Shown: positions 18,215 to 26,928 of the stretch, in pieces
How the letters are laid out: every line of letters begins with the position of its first letter
Numbering within the stretch: the first letter of the stretch is position 1
Source of the DNA: an uncultured Algibacter sp.
GTDB taxonomy: Bacteria > Bacteroidota > Bacteroidia > Flavobacteriales > Flavobacteriaceae
NCBI RefSeq assembly: GCF_947495925.1
Contig: NZ_CANMAU010000002.1
Coordinates: forward strand, 124,001-188,000
Direction: 5' to 3'
Length of the DNA stretch: 64,000 nt
The notes under the pieces: generated by a model
Seen by the model: the letters and a program-made list of their open reading frames with translations, nothing else
The model's database searches: none
What the model was told of the DNA's origin: nothing
Program-made: the position numbers and the translations under genes

Positions 18215-18451
18215 TTACTTTTTAAACAAACCAGCAATAAATAAAACGGCACATGCACCAATAACTCCTGTTAAAATATCACCAATTAACCCGCTCATTA
18301 AACTAATGCCAAGTGTTGAAAATAACCAGTTGCCAACAATACCCCCAACAATACCAATAACAATATTTAATAGTAGCCCGAAACCGCCACCTTTCATTAG
18401 CTTTCCTGCTAGCCAACCTGCAATAGTTCCAATTATTAATGCATAAATCAT
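18215..18451 (-). CDS. GlsB/YeaQ/YmgE family stress-response membrane protein
   Basis: A 78-aa integral membrane protein made of three glycine-rich helices: IYALIIGTIAGWLAGKLMKGGGFG, LLLNIVIGIVGGIVGNWLF, and GVIGACAVLFIAGLFKK. The opening IGTIAGWLAGKLMKGGGFGLL is the signature of the transglycosylase-associated (GlsB/YeaQ) family. Members are induced by general or envelope stress in several bacteria, but their molecular role is unknown. It is a single gene with its own terminator, divergent from the plus-strand acyltransferase. Confidence 0.95.
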   Translation of the reverse strand: MIYALIIGTIAGWLAGKLMKGGGFGLLLNIVIGIVGGIVGNWLFSTLGISLMSGLIGDILTGVIGACAVLFIAGLFKK

Positions 18452-18514
18452 AATTCAATATTTTAAGTTATGTGATTTAAAGATAATCAATTTATAATAG
18501 TACTTTTAGGGCTC

Positions 18515-19252
18515 ATGAAAATTTTAAAATATATATTTTGGACACTTTATCGTATTTGGTTTTACGTTTTGGTGACTTTGCCTATACTCATTTTATTTCC
18601 TATTTTATTAATTTCAATTTCGCGAGAGTCTTGGTATCCTTTCTTTTTTAGACTAGCACGCTTATGGGCTAAATTTATTCTTATTGGTATGGGGTTTGCA
18701 TATCGTATTAAGCGTGATGAAACTCCTAAAAGAAATGAAAGCTATATGTTTATTGCTAACCATACGTCTATGGCCGATATAATGCTGATGCTGGTTACGG
18801 TAAAAAACCCGTTTGTTTTTGTTGGAAAGGCTGAATTGGCAAAAATCCCTCTTTTTGGATTCTTTTATAAGCGAACGTGTATTTTAGTTGACCGAAGTTC
18901 GCCTAAAAGTAGGCAGGCTGTATTTTTAAGAGCACAGCGCAGGCTGCAATCAGGGTTGAGCATTTGTATTTTTCCTGAGGGAGGTGTTCCAGAAGAGGAT
19001 ATTGAGTTGGATGAATTTAAGGATGGTGCGTTTAGGTTAGCTATTAATCATCAAATCCCTATTGTACCTATTACATTTGGTGATAATAAAAAACGTTTAT
19101 CGTATACTTTTTTTAGTGGAGGGCCTGGAAAAATGCGTGTAAAAGTACATGAGTTTATTTCAACTAAAGGATTAACAACCGAAGACACAAAGTATTTAAA
19201 TGATACATCCAGAAAAATAATAGCTGATCAACTACAAACTTTTAAGACATAA
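18515..19252 (+). CDS. plsC: 1-acyl-sn-glycerol-3-phosphate acyltransferase
   Basis: A 245-aa membrane enzyme that acylates lysophosphatidate to phosphatidate in phospholipid synthesis. N-terminal hydrophobic helix (residues 8-32), catalytic NHTSMAD (HX4D), the FVGKAELAKIPLFGFF segment, and the FPEGGVPEED acyl-acceptor motif are all present. A second, different plsC-type gene lies at 59858-60595; which one is the main lysophosphatidate acyltransferase cannot be told. Confidence 0.93.
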   Translation: MKILKYIFWTLYRIWFYVLVTLPILILFPILLISISRESWYPFFFRLARLWAKFILIGMGFAYRIKRDETPKRNESYMFIANHTSMADIMLMLVTVKNPFVFVGKAELAKIPLFGFFYKRTCILVDRSSPKSRQAVFLRAQRRLQSGLSICIFPEGGVPEEDIELDEFKDGAFRLAINHQIPIVPITFGDNKKRLSYTFFSGGPGKMRVKVHEFISTKGLTTEDTKYLNDTSRKIIADQLQTFKT

Positions 19253-19257
19253 AAAAA

Positions 19258-19282
19258 CTGCTTGAGAGAACAAGCAATTTTT
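19258..19282 (+). terminator. Terminator after plsC
   Basis: TGCTTG (19259-19264) pairs with CAAGCA (19271-19276) around a 6-nt loop, followed by a T-run. Confidence 0.75.
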
Positions 19283-19336
19283 TGATATTGACTTTCGAGC
19301 TTAAATGAAAATCAATATCTAGATCTAACCAAAAAC

Positions 19337-20821
19337 CTAGAATTTTATTGCAAATCCGGTATATACTCCAATAAAAAACGGGGTAAAATTACCAGATGTA
19401 TTATTAAATGTATTGAATTGGTATTTAAAAGTAGGTTCTAAATTTAAATCAATTTTTTTAGAGAACTTATAATTTAAACCTAAACCTAAATTAGCACTAT
19501 AACTTACGTCATTGATATTATTAGCTTCACCTAAAAAGGTCCTAGCTCCGTTTTCTCTTTCAGAATAAATTTCATTACTATCTAAAAAGAAAGAACTAAA
19601 CCCGCCAATAACATTGACCCCTAATCTTTTGTCAACAAATGTATACTGGATTTCAAGCGGAACTTCAATGTATCCAAAGGATTGGTTAATAGTAGAATTT
19701 GTTCCCACAGCAGCATTATTTGAAAACGCTATGTTACTTTCTTGAGATTGATCGCTTGCAACGGCTAAACCATTATTCGCCGCATCAACGTTTTTAAGTG
19801 AACTACTGCTTCTTGCGGTGGACCGAAAAGTAATAACGTCATTCGTATTGTAGCCCAAATTTACTTTGTTAATACCAGACCTTACTTTAAGCTTTTTGTT
19901 TAAAGCGTAACTTGTAGAGATACCATAACTCATGTTTACATCTCCAGTTTTGGAATTAGAATTGAATTGTCCATCTATAGACGAACCTTCATTAAGCGTG
20001 TTAAAATAAACAGGAGCTATATTTGGCGCAACGCTCCAGCGATTTTCAGGTTTATCACCTTGAATAAGGTCTTTGTTTTTATCCATGGCTTCTTCAATAG
20101 TCAAAGCGCTAACGGCAGACTCAGGGTTGTTTTCAATCTTATTCTCTTGAATTTTGTCTTTATCTTCAGCTAAAGCTATGTTATTTAAAGAATTCTCAGG
20201 AATCATACTTTCTTGTAAGCTCTTATCATGAGAAACATTATTATTTAAAATATTGTTTTCATTATTATTAACGATAACGCCCGACCTGTTTTTACCTAAA
20301 GATTTTTTAGGAGCCATTGCTTCTTCGGAAGAATGATTTTTGGCAAGTTCAGATTTATCTTTGTTATTGTTTATTGAAACTAAGGTTTCGGTATTAACTT
20401 TTGAGTTTGAACTTGCAATAGTAGAAGTTTTGGGTTGTGCTATAGGCAAATTTTCTTTAGGCTCTGAAAAATGACTTCCATGAGGCGCGGTATCATTTAC
20501 TTCTGATTCACTTATTTTATTTGATGAATGATTACTAGAAGAGTTATTACCTGGGATAGTATTTGTTTCTACATTACTATCAACTATAATATTATTTGAG
20601 CCTTCCTCAGGGTTATTCAAATACATCCCTCCTATAGATAAAAACAATAATAGTAAAGCAGCAACACCAGCATAGCGCCACCAAATAGGAATTATGCGAC
20701 GCTTTTTCTTCTTGGCTTCTAGCTCTGCTTCAATTTTTGTCCATACCGTATCACTTGGCGAAACTTCAAAGTCCTTAAAGCTTTCCTGAAATATTCTGTC
20801 TATATGTTTCTTTTCACTCAT
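19337..20821 (-). CDS. Anti-sigma-like membrane protein fused to an outer-membrane beta-barrel
   Basis: A 494-aa protein. Residues 1-45 form a cytosolic segment (DRIFQESFKDFEVSPSDTVWTKIEAELEAKKKKRR) of the type seen in sigma-linked proteins; 47-67 is a membrane helix. Then comes an Asn/Ser/Lys-rich linker of about 180 residues. From about 260 to the end there is a PMP22/OmpW-like outer-membrane barrel pattern (repeated aromatic strands, final FFIGVYTGFAIKF). It starts directly at the stop of the sigma gene, so it is probably its partner. Confidence 0.85.
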   Translation of the reverse strand: MSEKKHIDRIFQESFKDFEVSPSDTVWTKIEAELEAKKKKRRIIPIWWRYAGVAALLLLFLSIGGMYLNNPEEGSNNIIVDSNVETNTIPGNNSSSNHSSNKISESEVNDTAPHGSHFSEPKENLPIAQPKTSTIASSNSKVNTETLVSINNNKDKSELAKNHSSEEAMAPKKSLGKNRSGVIVNNNENNILNNNVSHDKSLQESMIPENSLNNIALAEDKDKIQENKIENNPESAVSALTIEEAMDKNKDLIQGDKPENRWSVAPNIAPVYFNTLNEGSSIDGQFNSNSKTGDVNMSYGISTSYALNKKLKVRSGINKVNLGYNTNDVITFRSTARSSSSLKNVDAANNGLAVASDQSQESNIAFSNNAAVGTNSTINQSFGYIEVPLEIQYTFVDKRLGVNVIGGFSSFFLDSNEIYSERENGARTFLGEANNINDVSYSANLGLGLNYKFSKKIDLNLEPTFKYQFNTFNNTSGNFTPFFIGVYTGFAIKF

Positions 20822-21373
20822 TTATAATGATTGCGATTGCTGCACTGTTTTATAATGCTCAATAGTTTGTCTCAAAATTTGCCTAGCACGAGCTAAATTT
20901 GATTTTGAGGTTCCAATATTTATACTTAACATATCTGCTATGTCCTTATGCGAATAACCATCCAAAACATAAAGATTAAAAACCAATCGATATCTGTCTG
21001 GTAATTCTTGAATAATTTCAAGAAGATAATCAATGGAAATGGAGTCTTCTTCAATTTCTACAGTCGTATCTTCAATACTATTTTCATTTACAAGATCAAA
21101 AACTTTTTCATTCCTATAGCGTTGTAATACAGTGTTTACCGTTATTCGCTTTATCCAGCCTTCAAATGAGCCTTTGTTCTTATATTGTTCAATTTTTTTG
21201 AAAATTGTTAAAAAAGCGTCTTGCAGATTATCTTCTGCTTCAACACGATTTCTGGAATACTTAAGGCATATGGTGAATAACTTGCTAGAAAATAGCTTGT
21301 AGAGTTCTCCTTGTGCTTTAGTATTTTGCTTCTTACAATTTTCTATGAGTTGTTCTAAACCCAAATTAAACAT
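20822..21373 (-). CDS. RNA polymerase sigma factor, ECF family
   Basis: A 183-aa protein with region 2 (NRVEAEDNLQDAFLTIFKKIEQYKNKGSFEGWIKRITVNTVLQRYR) and region 4 (LPDRYRLVFNLYVLDGYSHKDIADMLSINIGTSKSNLARARQILRQTI). It sits directly upstream of the anti-sigma-like barrel protein with no gap (TAA then ATG), an arrangement common in Bacteroidota. It probably responds to an envelope signal through that partner. Confidence 0.95.
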   Translation of the reverse strand: MFNLGLEQLIENCKKQNTKAQGELYKLFSSKLFTICLKYSRNRVEAEDNLQDAFLTIFKKIEQYKNKGSFEGWIKRITVNTVLQRYRNEKVFDLVNENSIEDTTVEIEEDSISIDYLLEIIQELPDRYRLVFNLYVLDGYSHKDIADMLSINIGTSKSNLARARQILRQTIEHYKTVQQSQSL

Positions 21374-21584
21374 GTATTAATTAATAATTTATTCAATCAT
21401 GAATACTCTCATAACATCAAAATAGATTTACATAAACGGTTTAAATATGAAACCGTTAAATTGTCTTATTATCAAGTCTCTAGCAAATTACAATAATTTT
21501 TTCACTAAAAACAAGCTGAGAGTAAAACGCAAATACATGCTTGTAAGATAAAGATGTTGAAGGTTTAAAAAGGTTGCGTGAAAG

Positions 21585-21614
21585 GCAAAAAAAATCCCGA
21601 ATTAACGGGATTTT
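21585..21614 (-). terminator. Terminator of recA
   Basis: AAAATCCCG (21591-21599) pairs perfectly with CGGGATTTT (21606-21614); on the minus strand a run of eight T follows. It starts 4 nt after the recA stop. Confidence 0.9.
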
Positions 21615-21617
21615 AAA

Positions 21618-22619
21618 TTACTTTTCTGACACAAGTGCCCTGACTTTGGATTCTAATTCATCCATGAGTTCAGGGTTGTCTTTTATAAGCGCCTTAACAG
21701 CATCTCTACCTTGGCCTAATTTTGTTTCGTCATAACTAAACCAAGAGCCACTTTTTTTAACCACTTCAAAGTCTACAGCTAGATCTAAAATTTCACCAAC
21801 TTTTGATACGCCCTCACCATACATGATATCAAATTCGGCCATTTTAAATGGAGGTGCAACCTTATTTTTAACTACTTTAACTCGGGTTTTATTACCCATA
21901 ACTCCTCCGTCTGTACTTTTTATTTGTGTAGAACGTCTTATGTCTAACCTAACAGACGCGTAAAATTTAAGAGCGTTACCACCTGTAGTAGTTTCTGGGT
22001 TTCCAAACATCACACCAATTTTTTCGCGCAACTGATTAATGAAAATCACGGTACAATTGGTTTTGCTAATTGATGCTGTTAGTTTTCTAAGAGCTTGAGA
22101 CATTAAACGCGCATGAAGCCCCATTTTTGAGTCTCCCATTTCACCTTCTATTTCACTCTTAGGGGTTAAAGCTGCAACTGAATCGACCACAACAATATCA
22201 ATAGCACCAGATCGAATTAGGTTATCGGCAATTTCTAAAGCCTGCTCTCCATTATCAGGTTGTGATATGATTAAATTCTCAATGTCCACACCTAATTTCT
22301 CTGCATAAAACCTGTCAAATGCATGTTCTGCATCTATAAAAGCAGCAATACCACCAGATTTTTGAGCTTCGGCTATGGCATGTAATGTTAATGTGGTTTT
22401 TCCTGATGACTCAGGCCCATAAATTTCGATGACTCTACCTCTTGGATAACCACCAACGCCCAAAGCAATATCTAAACCCAAAGAGCCTGAAGATATCGCC
22501 TCTACATCTTGTATAGCGGCATCGCTCATTTTCATTACTGTTCCCTTTCCGTATGCTTTATCTAGTTTATCTAATGTAAGTTTAAGTGCTTTTAATTTAG
22601 CGTCTTTTTCACTGCTCAT
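21618..22619 (-). CDS. recA: Recombinase RecA
   Basis: A 333-aa protein that forms filaments on single-stranded DNA, drives strand exchange and triggers the SOS response. Walker A GPESSGKT (68-75), the [12 protein letters not shown]-terminal segment, loop regions [19 protein letters not shown] and [36 protein letters not shown] are textbook. Length is slightly below the E. coli protein because the acidic tail is short. Single-gene unit with a strong terminator. Confidence 0.99.
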   Translation of the reverse strand: MSSEKDAKLKALKLTLDKLDKAYGKGTVMKMSDAAIQDVEAISSGSLGLDIALGVGGYPRGRVIEIYGPESSGKTTLTLHAIAEAQKSGGIAAFIDAEHAFDRFYAEKLGVDIENLIISQPDNGEQALEIADNLIRSGAIDIVVVDSVAALTPKSEIEGEMGDSKMGLHARLMSQALRKLTASISKTNCTVIFINQLREKIGVMFGNPETTTGGNALKFYASVRLDIRRSTQIKSTDGGVMGNKTRVKVVKNKVAPPFKMAEFDIMYGEGVSKVGEILDLAVDFEVVKKSGSWFSYDETKLGQGRDAVKALIKDNPELMDELESKVRALVSEK

Positions 22620-22852
22620 TTATCTATTTTTTTCTGAATTATTCATGCTAAAATACTATATCTTTTGTCATCTAACAATAATAGTTGTCAACATATATTG
22701 GCAAAATAATTCAGCTTTTGAACCACTTAAAAAAATAAATCAAATTCAAGACGCAACCTTTATTAGTATTCTGTATCTAGTTAATAAACTAAGGAGAATT
22801 GTTGCTATAAATTTACCAAAGAAATAACAACGACTAACTCAAACTAACTTGA

Positions 22853-22888
22853 AAAGGCACTTAAAGAGATTTAGGTGCTTTTTTTTAT
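22853..22888 (+). terminator. Orphan terminator hairpin upstream of trhO
   Basis: AAAGGCACTTAAA pairs with TTTAGGTGCTTT (two G-U pairs) around GAGA, followed by eight T. No convincing gene precedes it on the plus strand, so it may end an unannotated small RNA starting near 22640-22800 or block read-through from antisense recA transcription. Confidence 0.65.
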
Positions 22889-22896
22889 ACAAGCAA

Positions 22897-22926
22897 TTGT
22901 AACATCTTATTAAATGTGTATTTTTG
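22897..22926 (+). promoter_or_regulatory. Promoter of the trhO-trhP-ferredoxin operon
   Basis: TTG (22897-22899), 19-nt spacer, then TATTTTTG (22919-22926), a full match to the Bacteroidota pattern TTG-N19-TAnnTTTG. Transcription would start near 22933, leaving a leader of about 54 nt that includes a short ORF. Confidence 0.65.
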
Positions 22927-22945
22927 CAACTTAAAATATTTCTTT

Positions 22946-23008
22946 ATGTCGCGTTGTGCGGCAATAACCTTAAAAATTAGTATAGCATGCAACTGTACAA
23001 TAAGTTAA
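22946..23008 (+). CDS. Candidate leader ORF (20 codons) upstream of trhO
   Basis: ATG at 22946 opens a 20-codon frame beginning MSRCAAITLK and containing three Cys codons, ending at TAA 23006-23008 inside trhO, in a different frame. The predicted transcript start is only about 13 nt upstream. It could couple trhO translation to Cys or tRNA supply, but it could also be chance. Confidence 0.3.
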   Translation: MSRCAAITLKISIACNCTIS

Positions 23009-24060
23009 GCGCAAAAGAAAGAGTAGAATTAATCGAAAAAGCAGGGAAAGATCGATTAACACTTTCTTTTTATCAATATGCCAAAATTGGCAATCCGCAA
23101 GAATTTAGAGATCAGTTATTTATTGTCTGGGATAAACTAGATGTTTTGGGTCGTATTTATGTGGCTACCGAGGGCATTAATGGTCAGTTGTCATTGCCAG
23201 CCGAACGTTTTAATGAATTTAAAACGCATTTAGACACCATAGATTTTCTAAAAGACATTAGACTTAATATAGCTGTTGAGCAAGATAATATGTCCTTTTT
23301 AAAATTAAAGGTTAAGGTGAGAAATAAAATTGTAGCCGATGGATTGAATGATGATACGTTTGACGTTACCAATAAAGGTGTTCATGTTGATGCTGATGCA
23401 TTCAATGAACTTATTGAGGACGATAAAACAGTATTGGTAGATATGCGAAACCATTACGAAAGTGAAATAGGGCATTTTAAAAATGCGGTTACACCCGATG
23501 TGGATACATTTAGAGAATCTTTAGATATTATTGAAGATGATTTAAAAGACCATAAGGAGGATAAAAATTTAGTGATGTATTGCACGGGAGGTATCCGGTG
23601 CGAAAAGGCCAGCGCATATTTTAAACACAAAGGTTTTAAAAATGTATATCAGTTGGAAGGAGGGATAATTGAATACACAAGGCAAATAAAGGATAAAAGT
23701 CTTGAAAACAAATTTATAGGTAAAAATTTTGTTTTTGATGAACGTCGAGCTGAAAAAATAAGTGATGACGTAATTGCAAATTGTCATCAATGCGGTACTC
23801 CTTTTGATGTACATACCAATTGTGCTAATGATGCTTGTCATTTATTATTTATTCAGTGTGATACTTGTAAAGCAGAGATGAATAATTGCTGCTCTACGAA
23901 TTGTAAAGAGATTCATGCTTTGCCTTTTGAAGAGCAAAAAGAACTTCGCAAAGGGCAGGGCAATAGTAATGATATTTTCAAGAAAGGACGAGCAGACCAT
24001 TTAACATATAAGAAAGATTTGCGAAATATTTTTGAAACTCTAAAGGGGGATAAAAAATAA
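22987..24060 (+). CDS. trhO: tRNA uridine(34) hydroxylase, rhodanese family
   Basis: A 357-aa protein. Family members hydroxylate U34 of wobble tRNAs to 5-hydroxyuridine using molecular oxygen. The N-terminal acylphosphatase-like domain (about 25-115), the rhodanese domain with catalytic loop CTGGIRCEKA (Cys199), and a C-terminal Cys-rich zinc-type region (CHQCGTPFD...CCSTNC) are all visible. It heads an operon with trhP (10-nt gap) and a ferredoxin. Confidence 0.95.
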   Translation: MQLYNKLSAKERVELIEKAGKDRLTLSFYQYAKIGNPQEFRDQLFIVWDKLDVLGRIYVATEGINGQLSLPAERFNEFKTHLDTIDFLKDIRLNIAVEQDNMSFLKLKVKVRNKIVADGLNDDTFDVTNKGVHVDADAFNELIEDDKTVLVDMRNHYESEIGHFKNAVTPDVDTFRESLDIIEDDLKDHKEDKNLVMYCTGGIRCEKASAYFKHKGFKNVYQLEGGIIEYTRQIKDKSLENKFIGKNFVFDERRAEKISDDVIANCHQCGTPFDVHTNCANDACHLLFIQCDTCKAEMNNCCSTNCKEIHALPFEEQKELRKGQGNSNDIFKKGRADHLTYKKDLRNIFETLKGDKK

Positions 24061-24070
24061 ATCTGAAATT

Positions 24071-25315
24071 ATGCAAAAGATAGAATTAATGGCACCTGCT
24101 GGTAACTTTGAATCATTGCAGGCCGCTTTAGATAATGGAGCAGATTCGGTTTATTTTGGAGTAGAGCAATTAAATATGCGAGCCAGAGCGTCTATAAATT
24201 TCACTTTAGATGATTTACCAGAAATTGCAAAACGCTGTGAATTAAAAGGTGTAAGGAGTTATTTAACGCTTAACACGATAGTTTACGACCACGATTTATC
24301 TATTGTAAAAACCTTAGTAAATAAAGCAAAGGAAGCAAATATTACGGCGGTAATAGCTATGGATCAAGCGGTAATTGCCATGGCAAGAGAAGCGCAAATG
24401 GAGGTTCATATTTCTACTCAAATTAATGTAACGAACATTGAAACTGTTAAGTTTTATGCCATGTTTGCCGACACTATGGTGTTAAGTAGAGAATTGAGTT
24501 TACGTCAGGTTAAAAAGATAACAGAACAGATTGAAAAAGAACAAATCACAGGACCTTCTGGGAATTTAGTTGAAATAGAAATTTTTGGTCATGGTGCTTT
24601 ATGTATGGCTGTTTCGGGTAAGTGTTATATGAGTTTGCATTCGCAAAATTCGTCAGCTAATCGAGGAGCTTGTAAGCAAAATTGCAGAAAAAAATATACG
24701 GTTATAGACCAAGAAACTGGTTTTGAAATGGAGCTAGATAATGAGTATATCATGTCTCCCAAAGATTTATGTACTATTGACTTTTTAGATGAGGTCGTAG
24801 ATGCTGGAATCAAGGTTTTAAAAATTGAAGGTCGGGGTCGTGCACCAGAGTATGTTGCTAAGGTTATTAAGTGCTATCGCGAAGCGATAGATAGTATTGA
24901 GAATGGTACATATAGCAAAGAAGAAGTTGTTTCTTGGATGCAGACCTTAGAAACAGTTTATAACAGAGGTTTTTGGAGTGGTTACTACCTAGGCCAAAAA
25001 TTGGGTGAGTGGAGTAAAGGTTCTGGGTCTCATGCAACACAGAAGAAAGTCTACATTGGTAAGGGGACTCATTTTTTTCCTAAAGCTCAAGTTGGAGAAT
25101 TTAAAATTGAAGCTTATAATATTAATGTTGGCGATACTATTTTAATAACAGGTCCAACTACCGGAGCACAAGAATTGGTTGTTGAAGAATTATTAGTAAA
25201 CGATCAAAAATTAAGTGAAGGCACAAAAGGCGATATGATAACCATGAAGCTGCCTTTTAGAATTCGGCAGTCTGATAAACTATATAAAATAGTAGAACAT
25301 AAAGTTGAAGCTTAA
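24071..25315 (+). CDS. trhP: Peptidase U32-family tRNA hydroxylation protein
   Basis: A 414-aa protein of the U32 family. It begins IELMAPAGNFESLQAALDNGADSVYFGV, has GHGALCMAVSGKCYMSLHSQNSSANRGACKQNCRKKY, whose four cysteines likely hold an Fe-S cluster, and a C-terminal beta-barrel. E. coli TrhP (YegQ) makes 5-hydroxyuridine at U34 with prephenate, independently of oxygen. Here it directly follows trhO, which uses oxygen for the same base, and overlaps a ferredoxin gene. Confidence 0.92.
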   Translation: MQKIELMAPAGNFESLQAALDNGADSVYFGVEQLNMRARASINFTLDDLPEIAKRCELKGVRSYLTLNTIVYDHDLSIVKTLVNKAKEANITAVIAMDQAVIAMAREAQMEVHISTQINVTNIETVKFYAMFADTMVLSRELSLRQVKKITEQIEKEQITGPSGNLVEIEIFGHGALCMAVSGKCYMSLHSQNSSANRGACKQNCRKKYTVIDQETGFEMELDNEYIMSPKDLCTIDFLDEVVDAGIKVLKIEGRGRAPEYVAKVIKCYREAIDSIENGTYSKEEVVSWMQTLETVYNRGFWSGYYLGQKLGEWSKGSGSHATQKKVYIGKGTHFFPKAQVGEFKIEAYNINVGDTILITGPTTGAQELVVEELLVNDQKLSEGTKGDMITMKLPFRIRQSDKLYKIVEHKVEA

Positions 25316-25545
25316 TGGTAGTCATCACATTACAACGTAAAAAATGTATTGGCTGTAATTATTGTGTAGAGTTGGCGCCAGATCAATTTCAAATGTCAAA
25401 GAAAGATGGTAAGTCCGTGTTGCTTCATTCTAACGACAAAAAAGGGTTTTTTACTTTAAAATCTCATGATGAATTAATTTTCGAAGCGTCTGATAATGCT
25501 GCTAAGGCATGTCCAGTAAAAATTATATCTGTAAAACAGGTCTAA
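25315..25545 (+). CDS. Ferredoxin, single [4Fe-4S] type
   Basis: A 76-aa protein with one cluster motif CIGCNYCVELAP and a distant partner AKACPVKII, i.e. CxxCxxC plus CP. Its start codon overlaps the trhP stop (TAATG, position 25315). In E. coli the TrhP route depends on Fe-S cluster assembly and on the ferredoxin YfhL, so this small protein is the likely electron donor or partner of TrhP. Confidence 0.9.
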   Translation: MVVITLQRKKCIGCNYCVELAPDQFQMSKKDGKSVLLHSNDKKGFFTLKSHDELIFEASDNAAKACPVKIISVKQV

Positions 25546-25662
25546 CTTGTTGTCATCTTCCTTTTTAAGTCCTGAGAATAATCATATATTTACAGATTAG
25601 AAAACAGGTATGAACTTCCATTCGTAATAATCTAAATTATTAACGAATTCAATATATAAAAT

Positions 25663-26928
25663 ATGGCTTGCGCAAGTTGCTCGACTAAAGACGGCTCTCC
25701 AAAGGGTTGCAAAAATAATGGTACTTGTGGGACGGACAGTTGTAATAAATTAACCGTATTTGATTGGTTATCAAACATGTCTCTTCCAAACGGAGAAAAA
25801 CCTTTTAATTGGGTAGAAGTTCGTTATAAGAACGGTAGAAAAGAGTATTACCACAATACAGAAAATTTAACCTTAAGTATTGGTGATATCGTTGCAACAC
25901 AAGCTAAGGCAGGTCATGATATCGGTATGATTACCTTAACAGGGGAGTTAGTACGTGTTCAAATGAAGCGTAAAAACATAGCCGAAAATATAGAAGAAGC
26001 GCTTAAAATCTACAGAAAAGCATCACAGAAAGATATTGATATTTGGCAAAAGGCTCGGGATAAGGAAGAGGCTATGAAAGTGAAAGCACGCCAATTTGCA
26101 ATTGATTTGAAACTTTCAATGAAAATTTCAGATATTGAATTTCAAGGGGATGCTAGTAAAGCCACATTTTATTATACCGCTGAAGAACGTGTTGACTTTA
26201 GAGAACTCATAAAAGTTTTTGCTCGGGAGTTTAGAACACGTATTGAAATGAAACAAGTAGGCTTTCGTCAAGAAGCCGCTAGACTTGGAGGTATTGGTTC
26301 CTGTGGTCGCGAATTATGTTGCTCTACATGGTTAACAGATTTTCGTTCAGTAAGTACATCTGCTGCACGCTATCAGCAATTATCATTAAACCCTCAAAAG
26401 CTTGCAGGGCAATGTGGTAAATTAAAATGCTGTTTAAATTATGAGTTAGACACCTATTTAGATGCCTTAAAAAGTTTCCCAAAAACAGATACTAAACTTT
26501 ATACTGAAAAAGGAGCAGCAGTCTGCCAGAAAACCGATATTTTTAAGGGACATATGTGGTATGCCTACGAAGGAGAGTGGATGAACTGGCACAAAATCAC
26601 TACAGTTCAGGCTAATGAAATTATAGAAATAAATAAGACTAAGAAAAAGATTGCCAGTCTTGAAGAATATGCATCAGACCTTGTAGAAGATACTAAAACA
26701 GAATTTGAGAACGTTGTAGGTCAAGATAGTTTAACGCGTTTTGATGGTCCAAAACGTAATAAAAAACGTAGAAATAATAGAAGGAAGGGAAATCAAGGAA
26801 GTAAAAACACGGCATCTAATAAGAGTTCAGGATCAAAAAATACGGGTTCCAGTAAAAATCCTAACCAGAAGCCTAGAAACAAAAACAATAGAAGAAAACC
26901 TCAAAACAGTAAAAATGCCACAAAATAG
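25663..26928 (+). CDS. ricT: PSP1-domain protein RicT
   Basis: A 421-aa protein. The N-terminus is Cys-rich (MACASCSTKDGSPKGCKNNGTCGTDSC); the PSP1 core contains ADFREL-type segments and the Cys motif GSCGRELCCSTWL ... GQCGKLKCCLNYE. The C-terminal 60 residues are Lys/Asn/Arg-rich and disordered. In Bacillus, RicT (YaaT) is part of the RicAFT Fe-S complex that controls RNase Y activity; a similar role here is inferred. gldH overlaps its 3' end by 14 nt. Confidence 0.92.
   Translation: MACASCSTKDGSPKGCKNNGTCGTDSCNKLTVFDWLSNMSLPNGEKPFNWVEVRYKNGRKEYYHNTENLTLSIGDIVATQAKAGHDIGMITLTGELVRVQMKRKNIAENIEEALKIYRKASQKDIDIWQKARDKEEAMKVKARQFAIDLKLSMKISDIEFQGDASKATFYYTAEERVDFRELIKVFAREFRTRIEMKQVGFRQEAARLGGIGSCGRELCCSTWLTDFRSVSTSAARYQQLSLNPQKLAGQCGKLKCCLNYELDTYLDALKSFPKTDTKLYTEKGAAVCQKTDIFKGHMWYAYEGEWMNWHKITTVQANEIIEINKTKKKIASLEEYASDLVEDTKTEFENVVGQDSLTRFDGPKRNKKRRNNRRKGNQGSKNTASNKSSGSKNTGSSKNPNQKPRNKNNRRKPQNSKNATK

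Larger units (their letters stand above)
22620..22986. other. Divergent intergenic region recA / trhO
   Basis: This 367-nt stretch holds a plus-strand terminator-like hairpin (22853-22888), a good Bacteroidota promoter (22897-22926) and a short upstream ORF (from 22946). The first 230 nt contain a weak 60-codon frame that I do not accept as a gene. No recA promoter with a perfect match was found on the minus strand. Confidence 0.6.

Noticed and set aside
22645-22827. 60-codon plus-strand frame upstream of trhO
   Set aside because: Composition is not protein-like, no ribosome-binding site, and it spans the likely recA promoter region. The terminator after it keeps a small-RNA option open but not a gene.
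26741-26914. N-terminal extension of the gldH frame
   Set aside because: Lies inside ricT; the lipoprotein signal begins at 26915.
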